Shown here piece after piece: positions 56,712 to 64,000 of a DNA stretch of 64,000 nucleotides. This DNA is from Labilibaculum antarcticum. GTDB taxonomy: Bacteria > Bacteroidota > Bacteroidia > Bacteroidales > Marinifilaceae. The position numbers and the translations under genes were made by a program. The first letter of the stretch is position 1, and each line of letters starts with the position of its first letter. The DNA lies in contig NZ_AP018042.1 of assembly GCF_002356295.1 (NCBI RefSeq), positions 2,264,361 through 2,328,360 of the forward strand, given 5' to 3'. Under the pieces are notes generated by a model that was not told where the DNA came from, made no database searches, and worked only from the letters and a program-made list of their open reading frames with translations.

Positions 56712-57938
56712 TTAATTACGATACAACCACAAGGAAGGATCTAATTTTGTGCTCCCTTTCCATAGTTGGAATTTAAGAACTGTTTGGCTTTGCGCCTGAT
56801 CGGTGTAAACCACACCAATTTTTTCTTTGGAAGTAACGGTATCTCCTTTTTTAACTGCTACCGTCGAGAGATTTGAATAGACTGAGAAAAACTCACCATG
56901 GCGAATAATTATCACATTGTTTAGTCCTGGCATCGATAGAATATGAGTGACTTCGCCTTTAAAAATAGAGCGACACTCCGCTTTTGTATCGGTGGTAATA
57001 TTAACACCATCGTTTCGAACATTAACATGCTTAAGTACGGCATGCTTGTGTTGTCCAAACTTCTCTGAAATAAAACCTGTTTTTGTAGGCCAAGGCAATT
57101 TGCCTTTATTTTTATCAAATGAATCAGAGAGAATTTTTTCTTCGGGTGTTAAACCGTATTTTCCTCCACCATTATTCTTTTTCGACGCTAACTTTGCCTG
57201 ATTTTCAATGATTTTCTGAATTTCATTTTCGAGTTTCCTAGTATAACGCTGTTGTTTATTCAAGTCATCTCGAAGTTGTCTCTCTCGCTGTTTCAATTTT
57301 GAAACAATCTCAGATTGCTGAGACTTCTCTTGCGCTAAACTCGTATTCTCCTTTGTTTTTTCTGACAATAAAATAACTTTTTCATTCTTGGCAGCTTTTA
57401 AATGCAATAAAGTTGCATCCAGAGTATCTTTTTTAACAGCAATCATCTTCCCTTGTTTCCTAGTATATTCAGAGAATTGCTGTAAGTATTTGTAGCGTTT
57501 ATATGCTTGATTGAAATCCTTTGAGGACAGCAAAAACATCAATTTTTCGTGTGAATTTCTTTGCTTGTATGCATACTGAACTACCTTCGCATATTGTTGC
57601 TTTAGTTTCTTCAAATCTTCCTCTAAGCCCTTTACATCAGCATTAGTTTTGCTGATTTGGGATCCCATATATGAAATTTCATTTTCTATGGATTGGATCA
57701 AAGCCTGACGGGCCTTTATCCTTTGATTCAGAAGATTTAATTGCCCAAGACTAACATTTTTGTTCTTTAACGTATTAGTTAGAAGAGTATTGGTATAAGC
57801 AATATCTTTAGCATTCTGCTCTTTCCTTTTCTTGAGTGTAGAAATATTATTCTGAGACAGGGCATCTACTGAAAATAAAAACAGAAGACCAATCACTAAA
57901 TAAAATATTTTACCCTTTGTAATTTTGCTTATTCCCAT
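56712..57938 (-). CDS. EnvC-like murein hydrolase activator (degenerate LytM)
   Basis: 408 residues. A signal peptide (FYLVIGLLFLFSVDALS), a long coiled coil (about 30-260) and a C-terminal LytM domain (285-405). The LytM metal residues are largely missing: YAHL is YSNL and the final HxH is TVLKFQL, so it should activate an amidase and not cut peptidoglycan itself, as E. coli EnvC does. It lies 21 bases before DUF4175 and 7 bases after the DUF4292 gene. Confidence 0.92.
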   Translation of the reverse strand: MGISKITKGKIFYLVIGLLFLFSVDALSQNNISTLKKRKEQNAKDIAYTNTLLTNTLKNKNVSLGQLNLLNQRIKARQALIQSIENEISYMGSQISKTNADVKGLEEDLKKLKQQYAKVVQYAYKQRNSHEKLMFLLSSKDFNQAYKRYKYLQQFSEYTRKQGKMIAVKKDTLDATLLHLKAAKNEKVILLSEKTKENTSLAQEKSQQSEIVSKLKQRERQLRDDLNKQQRYTRKLENEIQKIIENQAKLASKKNNGGGKYGLTPEEKILSDSFDKNKGKLPWPTKTGFISEKFGQHKHAVLKHVNVRNDGVNITTDTKAECRSIFKGEVTHILSMPGLNNVIIIRHGEFFSVYSNLSTVAVKKGDTVTSKEKIGVVYTDQAQSQTVLKFQLWKGSTKLDPSLWLYRN

Positions 57939-57945
57939 AGTGGTT

Positions 57946-58809
57946 TTATGGATAAATTCGATCGTATTTATCAGGAATTGTAAACGAAAACCTCAGCTTT
58001 TCATCAAATGTTATCTTATTAAATTTAATGTTACAAGATAATAAATGTTTTGGATCCTTAACTTCAAAATTCAATCGTTGAGGAAACTTCCTGTTCTGAA
58101 AAACGGTAAAGTCACGATACTTAATTGATATTTCTCTGGAAGTATCGAACTCTTTCACAAAGATATCAGTAATTCTCATTAGTAAGGGCTCGATATCAAT
58201 TCTTTGATAATTATACTTATCTAGCTTATCCAGCTTATCCTTTTTTAATTTCCGATCAATTTTCCTCGCTTTTTCTGATATGAAAACATACTTATTCCCA
58301 ATTATTTTCCCATTGAAAGATCTAATAAAAGCCTTCTCTTTCTCCTCATTATCAAGCTTAAAAATTGAATTGGTAAGAATACTCTGAAATGAATCAAAAT
58401 CCAAATCCAAATTTAGCTTTTCCGAAAAGAAATCAAAACCATCAATAAGATAGGTCTTTTTAAGACGATCAATCATTTTTACCGAATCGGGGGTAATCAG
58501 TATGCGAGCTACTGGTATGCCAACTGTGGCCGAAATATCAATCCAAATGATACTGTCTTTTTCTATTTTAATGGAACCTTTAAAACTTTTTGAGATTCCA
58601 TCTACAGAAAAATTAGCAGCAAATCGCTTTACGTATAAAGTTTGATAATTTAGGCTACTATCTATTAATCCACTATAAAGTTTATTATCCGACATTGTCT
58701 TTGCCTTCTCAACCCCTAACTTATAAAAAGATTTACAAGAAAACTGAAAAAGGGCAATAATGATTACCAGAACCCTCAAAGTAGTTTTTAAATATATTCT
58801 ATTGCTCAT
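57946..58809 (-). CDS. DUF4292 lipoprotein
   Basis: 287 residues. The lipobox is FQFSC in the first 25 residues. The body has alternating beta strands (NFSVDGISKSFKGSIKIEKDSIIWIDISATVGIPVARILITPDSV), like LolA/LppX beta half-barrels, and fits DUF4292. A carrier role for lipids or lipoproteins is possible from the fold class but unproven. The start overlaps the TPR gene by 11 bases. Confidence 0.87.
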   Translation of the reverse strand: MSNRIYLKTTLRVLVIIIALFQFSCKSFYKLGVEKAKTMSDNKLYSGLIDSSLNYQTLYVKRFAANFSVDGISKSFKGSIKIEKDSIIWIDISATVGIPVARILITPDSVKMIDRLKKTYLIDGFDFFSEKLNLDLDFDSFQSILTNSIFKLDNEEKEKAFIRSFNGKIIGNKYVFISEKARKIDRKLKKDKLDKLDKYNYQRIDIEPLLMRITDIFVKEFDTSREISIKYRDFTVFQNRKFPQRLNFEVKDPKHLLSCNIKFNKITFDEKLRFSFTIPDKYDRIYP

Positions 58810-60571
58810 TTTGTTCTATCTCATCAGGAATAATGCCTGTTTTAACTTTTTCAGCCAAATACTCCGAGCCTTCTCCTATTTCAATTGCTTTTTTCCACTC
58901 TTCAAGAGCCTTGTCAGAATCACCCAATCGAAAAAGAATATCTCCGTAGTGCTCAACAATTACAGCAGATTCTCCGCCACCAAACTCCAGTGCTTTCTCC
59001 AATATTGTCTTGGCTTCTTTAAACTCTCCCAATCGATACAATACCCATCCATGAGTATCAAGATATGTTGAATTTTCGGCCTCCAGATCAACACAAAGTG
59101 AGCTCATTTTTTTAGCTTTTTCAAGCTCTTCACCTCTCACTGATAAATAGTAACTGTAGTTATTCAATACAATCACATTTTGTGGCTCAAACGACAATAC
59201 CTCATCATATGATTTGAATGCTTTTTTGGCCTCACCCATTTGATAGTAGGAATCTCCAAGATAAGTTTGAAACTGAACTCGTAACTTTACATTATCACCA
59301 ATATAGGAAAAACCCTCTTCCAATGTTTGAATTGCTGTTTTATAATCTTCTTTTTGAGCTGCCGCAACACCTTTAAAAATATAAAGAAGTGGCTGATCTG
59401 GAAAATATTTTAATGCTTCCGAACTTTCTTTCAACATGCTTTCAAAATCCAGCAATTCATTGTCAATCAAAAGTAATTCTTCCCAAACCACATAATTGGT
59501 CTTTTCTTCTTCCAGAACTTTCCTTAAGTGATATCGTGCACCTTCATTGTCTTTTCTCTTTCTAAGAAAATCAGCATAAAGAGCATGCACTCTAACCTGA
59601 CCTGGGTGAATTTCAACTAATTTATCCAGTAATCCTTTTAAATATTCATCAGACATACTCTCCTGATCTCCATTCATAAGAATCGAAATGAGAAATTGGA
59701 TTTTTTGATCAGCCTCTATTTCAGAATTTCCGAATGCTTTGGCAAGAGAAACATTACTCTTTTCTATTTCCCCTTTACGTCGGTAGAAATCAGCCAAATA
59801 AAAGTGAACCAACCCATTATCCGGATCAATTTTCAATATTTTTTCATACTGGTCAAATGCTTTACCTTCTTCTTTATCGGCCAGGTATAAATCTGCAAGT
59901 ATCCCATAAAAATCAGCACGATATGGATGTTTTTTTATCAGTTTTTGAATCTCAGCATAAGCCATTTTTTTATTTCCAGCAGCCAGATACAGGCGTTGCT
60001 TTTCCAAAGAAACTCCTTCTTGAATCCCTTCTTTTTTCTCCAAACGATCATATACCTCAATCGCTTTGTCGAATTTTTCAACTGAAGCAAAAATAGCCGC
60101 CTGCAAATAGTAAAAGTCCTTCCGTTCCGGATGCAATTCTATTAAATCATCATACACAGCACAAGCCTGATCCATCATGCCCTTTTTCTGATAAATATTT
60201 GCCAGTTGAATCTGATACCAAATATTTAATGGTTGCAATGCAACGGCTCCTCTTGAAAGTTCCAATGCACTGCTAAAATCGTCCTGACTCATATAGATAT
60301 TTGCCAATTCGTATCGAACCACAGCACTGGTTGGATCAATTTTAAGACATGTTGCATACAAAGAAAGTCCTTTATCCAACTCTTGAAGCAAAATAGCCTT
60401 TGTCGCCTCGGTAAAAGCAAAATCAAACTCTAATTTTTGTGCTTCTGTCAACTTTACTTCTTTCTGTATTTTATCTTTTTTAGGCACTAAAACAGCTCCT
60501 TCTGTTATCACAGGAGTTGTTGCCATACAAGCAAAAAGAATTGCTATCCAAAATTTACATCCCACCTTCAT
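58799..60571 (-). CDS. Periplasmic tetratricopeptide repeat protein
   Basis: 590 residues. A signal peptide (FWIAILFACMATTPVITEGA) is followed by at least twelve TPR units from about 45 to the end, for example ALELSRGAVALQPLNIWYQI and AFDQYEKILKIDPDNGLVHF. It should be a scaffold in the envelope. It overlaps DUF4292 by 11 bases and follows the nucleotidyltransferase by 6 bases, so all are co-transcribed. Confidence 0.92.
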   Translation of the reverse strand: MKVGCKFWIAILFACMATTPVITEGAVLVPKKDKIQKEVKLTEAQKLEFDFAFTEATKAILLQELDKGLSLYATCLKIDPTSAVVRYELANIYMSQDDFSSALELSRGAVALQPLNIWYQIQLANIYQKKGMMDQACAVYDDLIELHPERKDFYYLQAAIFASVEKFDKAIEVYDRLEKKEGIQEGVSLEKQRLYLAAGNKKMAYAEIQKLIKKHPYRADFYGILADLYLADKEEGKAFDQYEKILKIDPDNGLVHFYLADFYRRKGEIEKSNVSLAKAFGNSEIEADQKIQFLISILMNGDQESMSDEYLKGLLDKLVEIHPGQVRVHALYADFLRKRKDNEGARYHLRKVLEEEKTNYVVWEELLLIDNELLDFESMLKESSEALKYFPDQPLLYIFKGVAAAQKEDYKTAIQTLEEGFSYIGDNVKLRVQFQTYLGDSYYQMGEAKKAFKSYDEVLSFEPQNVIVLNNYSYYLSVRGEELEKAKKMSSLCVDLEAENSTYLDTHGWVLYRLGEFKEAKTILEKALEFGGGESAVIVEHYGDILFRLGDSDKALEEWKKAIEIGEGSEYLAEKVKTGIIPDEIEQNEQ

Positions 60572-60577
60572 CCGTCT

Positions 60578-61582
60578 TTATTTTGAGAAGGTCGCAAAAT
60601 CTCCAACATTCCACTCCGAAACTTCACCTTGTATATCAACATAATTACCTATCATGGAGTTTTCAAGATTCAAGTTTTCAAGATTTGAATTTCGCTGAAT
60701 AATAGAGTTGCGAACCAAAGTATTACTAACTGTCGTATTGGCACCAACCGAAACATGAGGCCCAATTACCGAATTTTTAATTTTCACATTTTCTCCGATG
60801 TAACATGGAGATATTATAATGGAATTTTCTGCTGTTGAAGAGGAACAAACCAATTCATCACCTTTGTGGTATTCCAATATTCTTTGATTTGTATGAATAG
60901 TTGCATCCTTATTTCCACAATCCATCCATTCAATTACTTGACCCGGTTTAAATGAAAGCCCTTTATTCTTCATGTTCTCCAGGGCATCTGTAAGCTGATA
61001 TTCACCATTTACAACCACTTCATTATCCATCAGGTATTTCAATTCATCTCTTAGGTTATCACCATCTTTAAAGTAATAAATACCTATAATTGCTAAATCA
61101 GAAACAAAGTCTTTTGGCTTTTCAATAAAGTCAGTGATGTTGTTTTTGCCATCAATTTTAACAACTCCAAAGGCCGAGGGATCTTCTACTTTCTGCACCC
61201 AAATCACACTATCCGCTTCAGCATCCAAAACAAAATCGGCTTTAAACAATGTATCTGCGAAAGCAACTACTACCTTACCCGATAAAGATGGTGCCGCGCA
61301 ATAAATTGCATGAGCTGTACCCAATGCTTCTTCCTGATGATAAATGCTCGCTTTAGCCCCAATATTTTCAGCAATACCACGTAATATATCTTCAACATCC
61401 TTGCCAAAATCACCAATAATAAAAGCGATTTCATCAATCGCTTCATCCGAAACTTTTGCAATTTCCTCAACAAGACGCTGAACAATAGGTTTTCCTGCAA
61501 TTGGAATTAAAGGTTTTGGTACGGTTAAAGTGTGAGGACGCATGCGTTTCCCCATTCCTGCCATTGGAACAATTATTTTCAT
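60578..61582 (-). CDS. Sugar-1-phosphate nucleotidyltransferase
   Basis: 334 residues. The nucleotide motif is MKIIVPMAGMGKRMRPHT...KPLIPIAGKP, with VVAFADTLF and FIEKPKD in the catalytic region, and a C-terminal left-handed beta helix (GENVKIKNSVIGPHVSVGANT, then NLENLNLENS). It makes an NDP-sugar, probably dTDP-glucose or UDP/GDP-sugar. The exact base and sugar cannot be read. It may serve cell-wall or surface polysaccharide synthesis with the flippase at 62310. Confidence 0.9.
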   Translation of the reverse strand: MKIIVPMAGMGKRMRPHTLTVPKPLIPIAGKPIVQRLVEEIAKVSDEAIDEIAFIIGDFGKDVEDILRGIAENIGAKASIYHQEEALGTAHAIYCAAPSLSGKVVVAFADTLFKADFVLDAEADSVIWVQKVEDPSAFGVVKIDGKNNITDFIEKPKDFVSDLAIIGIYYFKDGDNLRDELKYLMDNEVVVNGEYQLTDALENMKNKGLSFKPGQVIEWMDCGNKDATIHTNQRILEYHKGDELVCSSSTAENSIIISPCYIGENVKIKNSVIGPHVSVGANTTVSNTLVRNSIIQRNSNLENLNLENSMIGNYVDIQGEVSEWNVGDFATFSK

Positions 61583-61685
61583 TTGTTATAATATATTGTA
61601 GTAGTGAATTGTAAAATAACTAAAAACAAGATCAAATGTACAGTTTTGCAATTTGTTTTGATCCAAATTAATAATTTTTAACGCA

Positions 61686-62120
61686 TTAAGATTTTCCCGT
61701 GTGTCCAAATCCTCCTGCGCCTCTTTCTGATGCTTCCAAGTCTTCAACCGGCTCCCAACTTACTGTTTCATGAGCAGCAACAACCATTTGGCAAATTCTA
61801 TCTCCATCTTTAATCTCTACAAGGGTATTTGAAAGATTAGCAAGAATCACTCCAATTTCTCCACGGTAATCTGCATCAATGGTGCCTGGTGTATTTAATA
61901 CTGTCACCCCTTCTTTTAGGGCCATGCCCGAACGCGGACGAATTTGAGCTTCGAATCCTGCCGGTAACTCTATAAATAATCCGGTTTTAATTAATTTACG
62001 TTCCAAAGATTTTAAAAATACCGGTTCGTTTAGATTTGCTCTAAGATCCATACCTGCAGATAATTCTGTGCTATATTTAGGCAGATCGTGTTTTGATTTA
62101 TTAACGATTTTCACTTTCAT
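61686..62120 (-). CDS. dut: dUTP diphosphatase
   Basis: About 144 residues. All five trimeric dUTPase motifs are present: [40 protein letters not shown] and [10 protein letters not shown]. It hydrolyses dUTP to dUMP to keep uracil out of DNA. The ATG at 62120 (MKVKIVNKS) is the usual start; an ATG 27 bases upstream is less likely. Confidence 0.97.
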   Translation of the reverse strand: MKVKIVNKSKHDLPKYSTELSAGMDLRANLNEPVFLKSLERKLIKTGLFIELPAGFEAQIRPRSGMALKEGVTVLNTPGTIDADYRGEIGVILANLSNTLVEIKDGDRICQMVVAAHETVSWEPVEDLEASERGAGGFGHTGKS

Positions 62121-62309
62121 ATGTTTATAATTGTATGTTTTTGCCATATGGAACTTACCATGCTGAGATAATCATCTCCTTTATGTCAAAATCGCTTTGG
62201 CATGGACGTTTCATATGAATGACAATTGCTTGAAGAATATTACACTTTTTTTCGAGTGGCTAAGATACATTTTTCAAAACTCTTATAAAAGGTTGAGAAA
62301 AGGTCTTGA

Positions 62310-63803
62310 TTATTTTCTACTCTTGCTTACTCCAATCAGTTTTCCCAAAGAACCCCACAATCGCTCTTTTTGAATAACCACAACACCAAACAGCAATAGT
62401 AATGGGGTTTTAGCGGCCATTTTTAGCCATTGATTTTCGATACCTATATAAGTGCTAGCGATAAAAACGACCAAAGCAAGAAATAAATAAAACAGAATTC
62501 TCTTTAAATCGTACTGTACCGGATAATACTTTTGCCCAGCAAGGTAGGATATTACAGTTATTGTGAAAAAACAGGCGAGAACAGAATAAGCAGCTCCCAT
62601 ATATCCAAACTTGGGGACCAGAAGAATATTTAAAACAACGGTGATTATTGTGCCAATAATTGCAATGTAAGCACCAAAACGCGTATTATCCGTTAGTTTG
62701 TACCATAAGGATAAAGAGAAGAATATCCCAAAAAATAAATTTGCCAGAAGTACATATGGAACAATTTTAAGCCCCTCATGGTAACTGGAATCAATCAGAA
62801 TTTTCACAATATCCAGATAAAACATTACGCTAAGGAAAATAATTAAACCAAATATTACGAAATATTTTAACACATCTGCATACACCTGTTTTGAATTTTT
62901 CTCTTTTGCCTGCGAGAAGAAAAAAGGCTCAAAAGAATATCGGAAAGCCTGTATAAACAGTGTCATAATAACAGCAAGCTTGTAATTTGCACCATATATT
63001 CCGGTCTGATAAAATGGATTTTGAGCTTCAGGAATTAACTCAGGCATAATCATTTTATCCAAATTGATATTCAGAGTGCCGCAGATACTTACGATTAAAA
63101 TAGGTGAAGAATAACCAAGTATCTTAAAAAGCAATTTACGATCAAGCCTAAATTGAACCTTTAAAATATCCGGAAGTAATAAAAGTAAATTAATGAAGCT
63201 TGAGACAAATATTGCCAGAAAAATATATCCAATTCCAAATTCAGGATTCCATATTTTTGTAATTGGGAATTCAGGAAAATTATTGTAAATCCACGGACAT
63301 AATAGTAAGAAGAACAGATTGATCCCCAAATTGACTCCTATGTTGATCAGTTTTAAACCGGCATAACGAACAGCCCGGTTCTCCTGACGTAATTTTGCAA
63401 ATGGTAAAGATGTGATGGCATCGAAAGCCAAGGTTAATGCCAATAAAATAATATAACTCTTGTTTGCCGGAATATCCAAATAAAGTGACAGAGGATTTAA
63501 GAAGCTTGCAATTGCAATCAAAAACAATACACTTGTGACTATTAAGGAAATAAAACTTGTCGAGAAAGTCAGATCGCTCTCCTTCTCCTTGCTGGCAAAT
63601 CGAAAATAGCCCGTCTCCATACCATAAGTCAATACAACTAACAGTATTGCTACATATGACATTAAATTAGTGACAATACCATACTGTTCCGGGATAAACA
63701 GATTCGTATACAATGGTACCAATAACCAATTTAGTAATCGGCCGATTATAGAACTGGCGCCATATATCACGGTTTCACCGGCAAGTTTTTTAAGTGGATT
63801 CAA
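62310..63803 (-). CDS. Polysaccharide flippase (Wzx-like, MATE/MOP superfamily)
   Basis: 497 residues with twelve to fourteen membrane helices. The start KKLAGETVIYGASSIIGRLLNWLLVPLYT and the ending YLAGQKYYPVQYD are usual for Bacteroidota lipopolysaccharide or oligosaccharide flippases. It moves lipid-linked sugar chains across the inner membrane. The start codon is TTG at 63803, kept because the first residues are conserved. The TATATTTG element at 63840-63833 is a likely -7 box. Only the sugar nucleotidyltransferase suggests its pathway. Confidence 0.9.
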   Translation of the reverse strand: MNPLKKLAGETVIYGASSIIGRLLNWLLVPLYTNLFIPEQYGIVTNLMSYVAILLVVLTYGMETGYFRFASKEKESDLTFSTSFISLIVTSVLFLIAIASFLNPLSLYLDIPANKSYIILLALTLAFDAITSLPFAKLRQENRAVRYAGLKLINIGVNLGINLFFLLLCPWIYNNFPEFPITKIWNPEFGIGYIFLAIFVSSFINLLLLLPDILKVQFRLDRKLLFKILGYSSPILIVSICGTLNINLDKMIMPELIPEAQNPFYQTGIYGANYKLAVIMTLFIQAFRYSFEPFFFSQAKEKNSKQVYADVLKYFVIFGLIIFLSVMFYLDIVKILIDSSYHEGLKIVPYVLLANLFFGIFFSLSLWYKLTDNTRFGAYIAIIGTIITVVLNILLVPKFGYMGAAYSVLACFFTITVISYLAGQKYYPVQYDLKRILFYLFLALVVFIASTYIGIENQWLKMAAKTPLLLLFGVVVIQKERLWGSLGKLIGVSKSRK

Positions 63804-63832
63804 ATCGAGCGAATTATTGTGTTAATGGTTGG

Positions 63833-63840
63833 CAAATATA
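63833..63840 (-). promoter_or_regulatory. Candidate -7 element of the flippase gene
   Basis: The minus strand reads TATATTTG, an exact TAnnTTTG match, 29 bases before the TTG start. No clear -33 TTG. Confidence 0.4.
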
Positions 63841-63890
63841 TGATAATTTTATTTTCCATTTTTTGAAAGTGTCTGAAAATGAATACATAG

Positions 63891-64000
63891 ATGTTCCACG
63901 TGGAGCAATTTTTAATTTTCGATCAAAAAAAAGACCAACCGGTATTTATATCAAAACTAAATAAGGCTACACAAACGTTTTCGGTGGCTGTGTTTGATAA
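63891..64000 (+). CDS. Unidentified gene, N-terminus only (runs off window)
   Basis: An ATG at 63891 opens 36 codons to the window edge without a stop (MFHVEQFLIFDQKKDQ and onward). It reads as ordinary protein, but I do not recognise a family from so little. The first five codons coincide with a parS-like palindrome. It is divergent from the flippase gene. Whether it is a real gene depends on the continuation. Confidence 0.5.
   Translation, partial: MFHVEQFLIFDQKKDQPVFISKLNKATQTFSVAVFD
63892..63907. promoter_or_regulatory. parS-like palindrome at the right edge
   Basis: TGTTCCACGTGGAGCA is a 16-bp inverted repeat with one mismatched pair, close to parS consensus and sharing TTCCACGTGGA with the site at 50525. 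It covers the start codon of a partial gene, giving an N-terminus MFHVEQ. Confidence 0.6.

Overview
The window is AT-rich chromosomal DNA of a Bacteroidota bacterium, most like the marine Bacteroidales/Marinilabiliales type, although genus cannot be fixed from sequence alone. The lineage rests on family content: DUF4271, DUF4292 and DUF4175 proteins, a long secreted N-terminus on ATP synthase subunit a, GH92 lipoproteins, a YbeY with a replaced third histidine, few Shine-Dalgarno sites, TTG starts, and promoters of the TTG / TAnnTTTG type. I found no tRNA, rRNA, CRISPR array, transposase or prophage gene.

Layout. 1-7,740 (minus strand): a mannose/alpha-mannoside utilisation operon (GntR regulator, ROK sugar kinase, MFS sugar transporter, GH92 lipoprotein, six-hairpin glycosidase-like lipoprotein, and a class I mannose-6-phosphate isomerase cut by the window edge). 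A 14-bp inverted repeat occurs at the GntR promoter and again at the GH92 start and is the probable GntR operator. 7,790-14,340: bactofilin, two small membrane proteins and ATP synthase genes atpBEFHAG, without atpD and atpC. 14,580-20,930: fabH-rpmF-yceD, an orphan sensor kinase, tRNA selenouridine synthase, an AIM24-family protein and rsgA. 21,080-29,190: xth, an AspT-type transporter, pepE, a TPR histidine kinase, and an ECF sigma / anti-sigma-like / outer-membrane barrel operon. 29,330-34,650 (plus): e(P4)-type phosphatase, DUF4271 protein, hemD, rnpA-yidD and an S41 protease.

34,690-36,850 is the least ordinary stretch. A membrane LytTR regulator lies divergent from a small orphan MotA/TolQ/ExbB-like protein. 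Beside them is a decayed copy of the LytTR 3' end, three copies of one long terminator hairpin, and a non-coding array of alternating 42- and 41-bp repeats. This looks like a duplicated LytTR/ExbB-like unit that collapsed.

36,870-50,380: polA (proofreading residues lost), queD, an ArsR regulator, a polyprenyl synthetase, a PAS sensor kinase, deoC, a MazG-type hydrolase, dtd, lplA, uvrC and adenine deaminase. 50,440-63,800: a long minus-strand series with mnmG, ybeY, an RsbW-like ATPase, DUF4175, EnvC-like, DUF4292 and TPR proteins, a sugar nucleotidyltransferase, dut and a polysaccharide flippase. It is bounded by two parS-like palindromes, one just after mnmG and one spanning the start codon of a partial gene at the right edge.

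Gene cooperation is clearest in the mannose operon: glycan trimming at the surface, import, phosphorylation, then isomerisation to fructose-6-phosphate. It is also clear in the ATP synthase operon and in the sigma / anti-sigma / barrel unit. Where alternative starts existed I usually chose the one compatible with upstream terminators, promoters or signal peptides.
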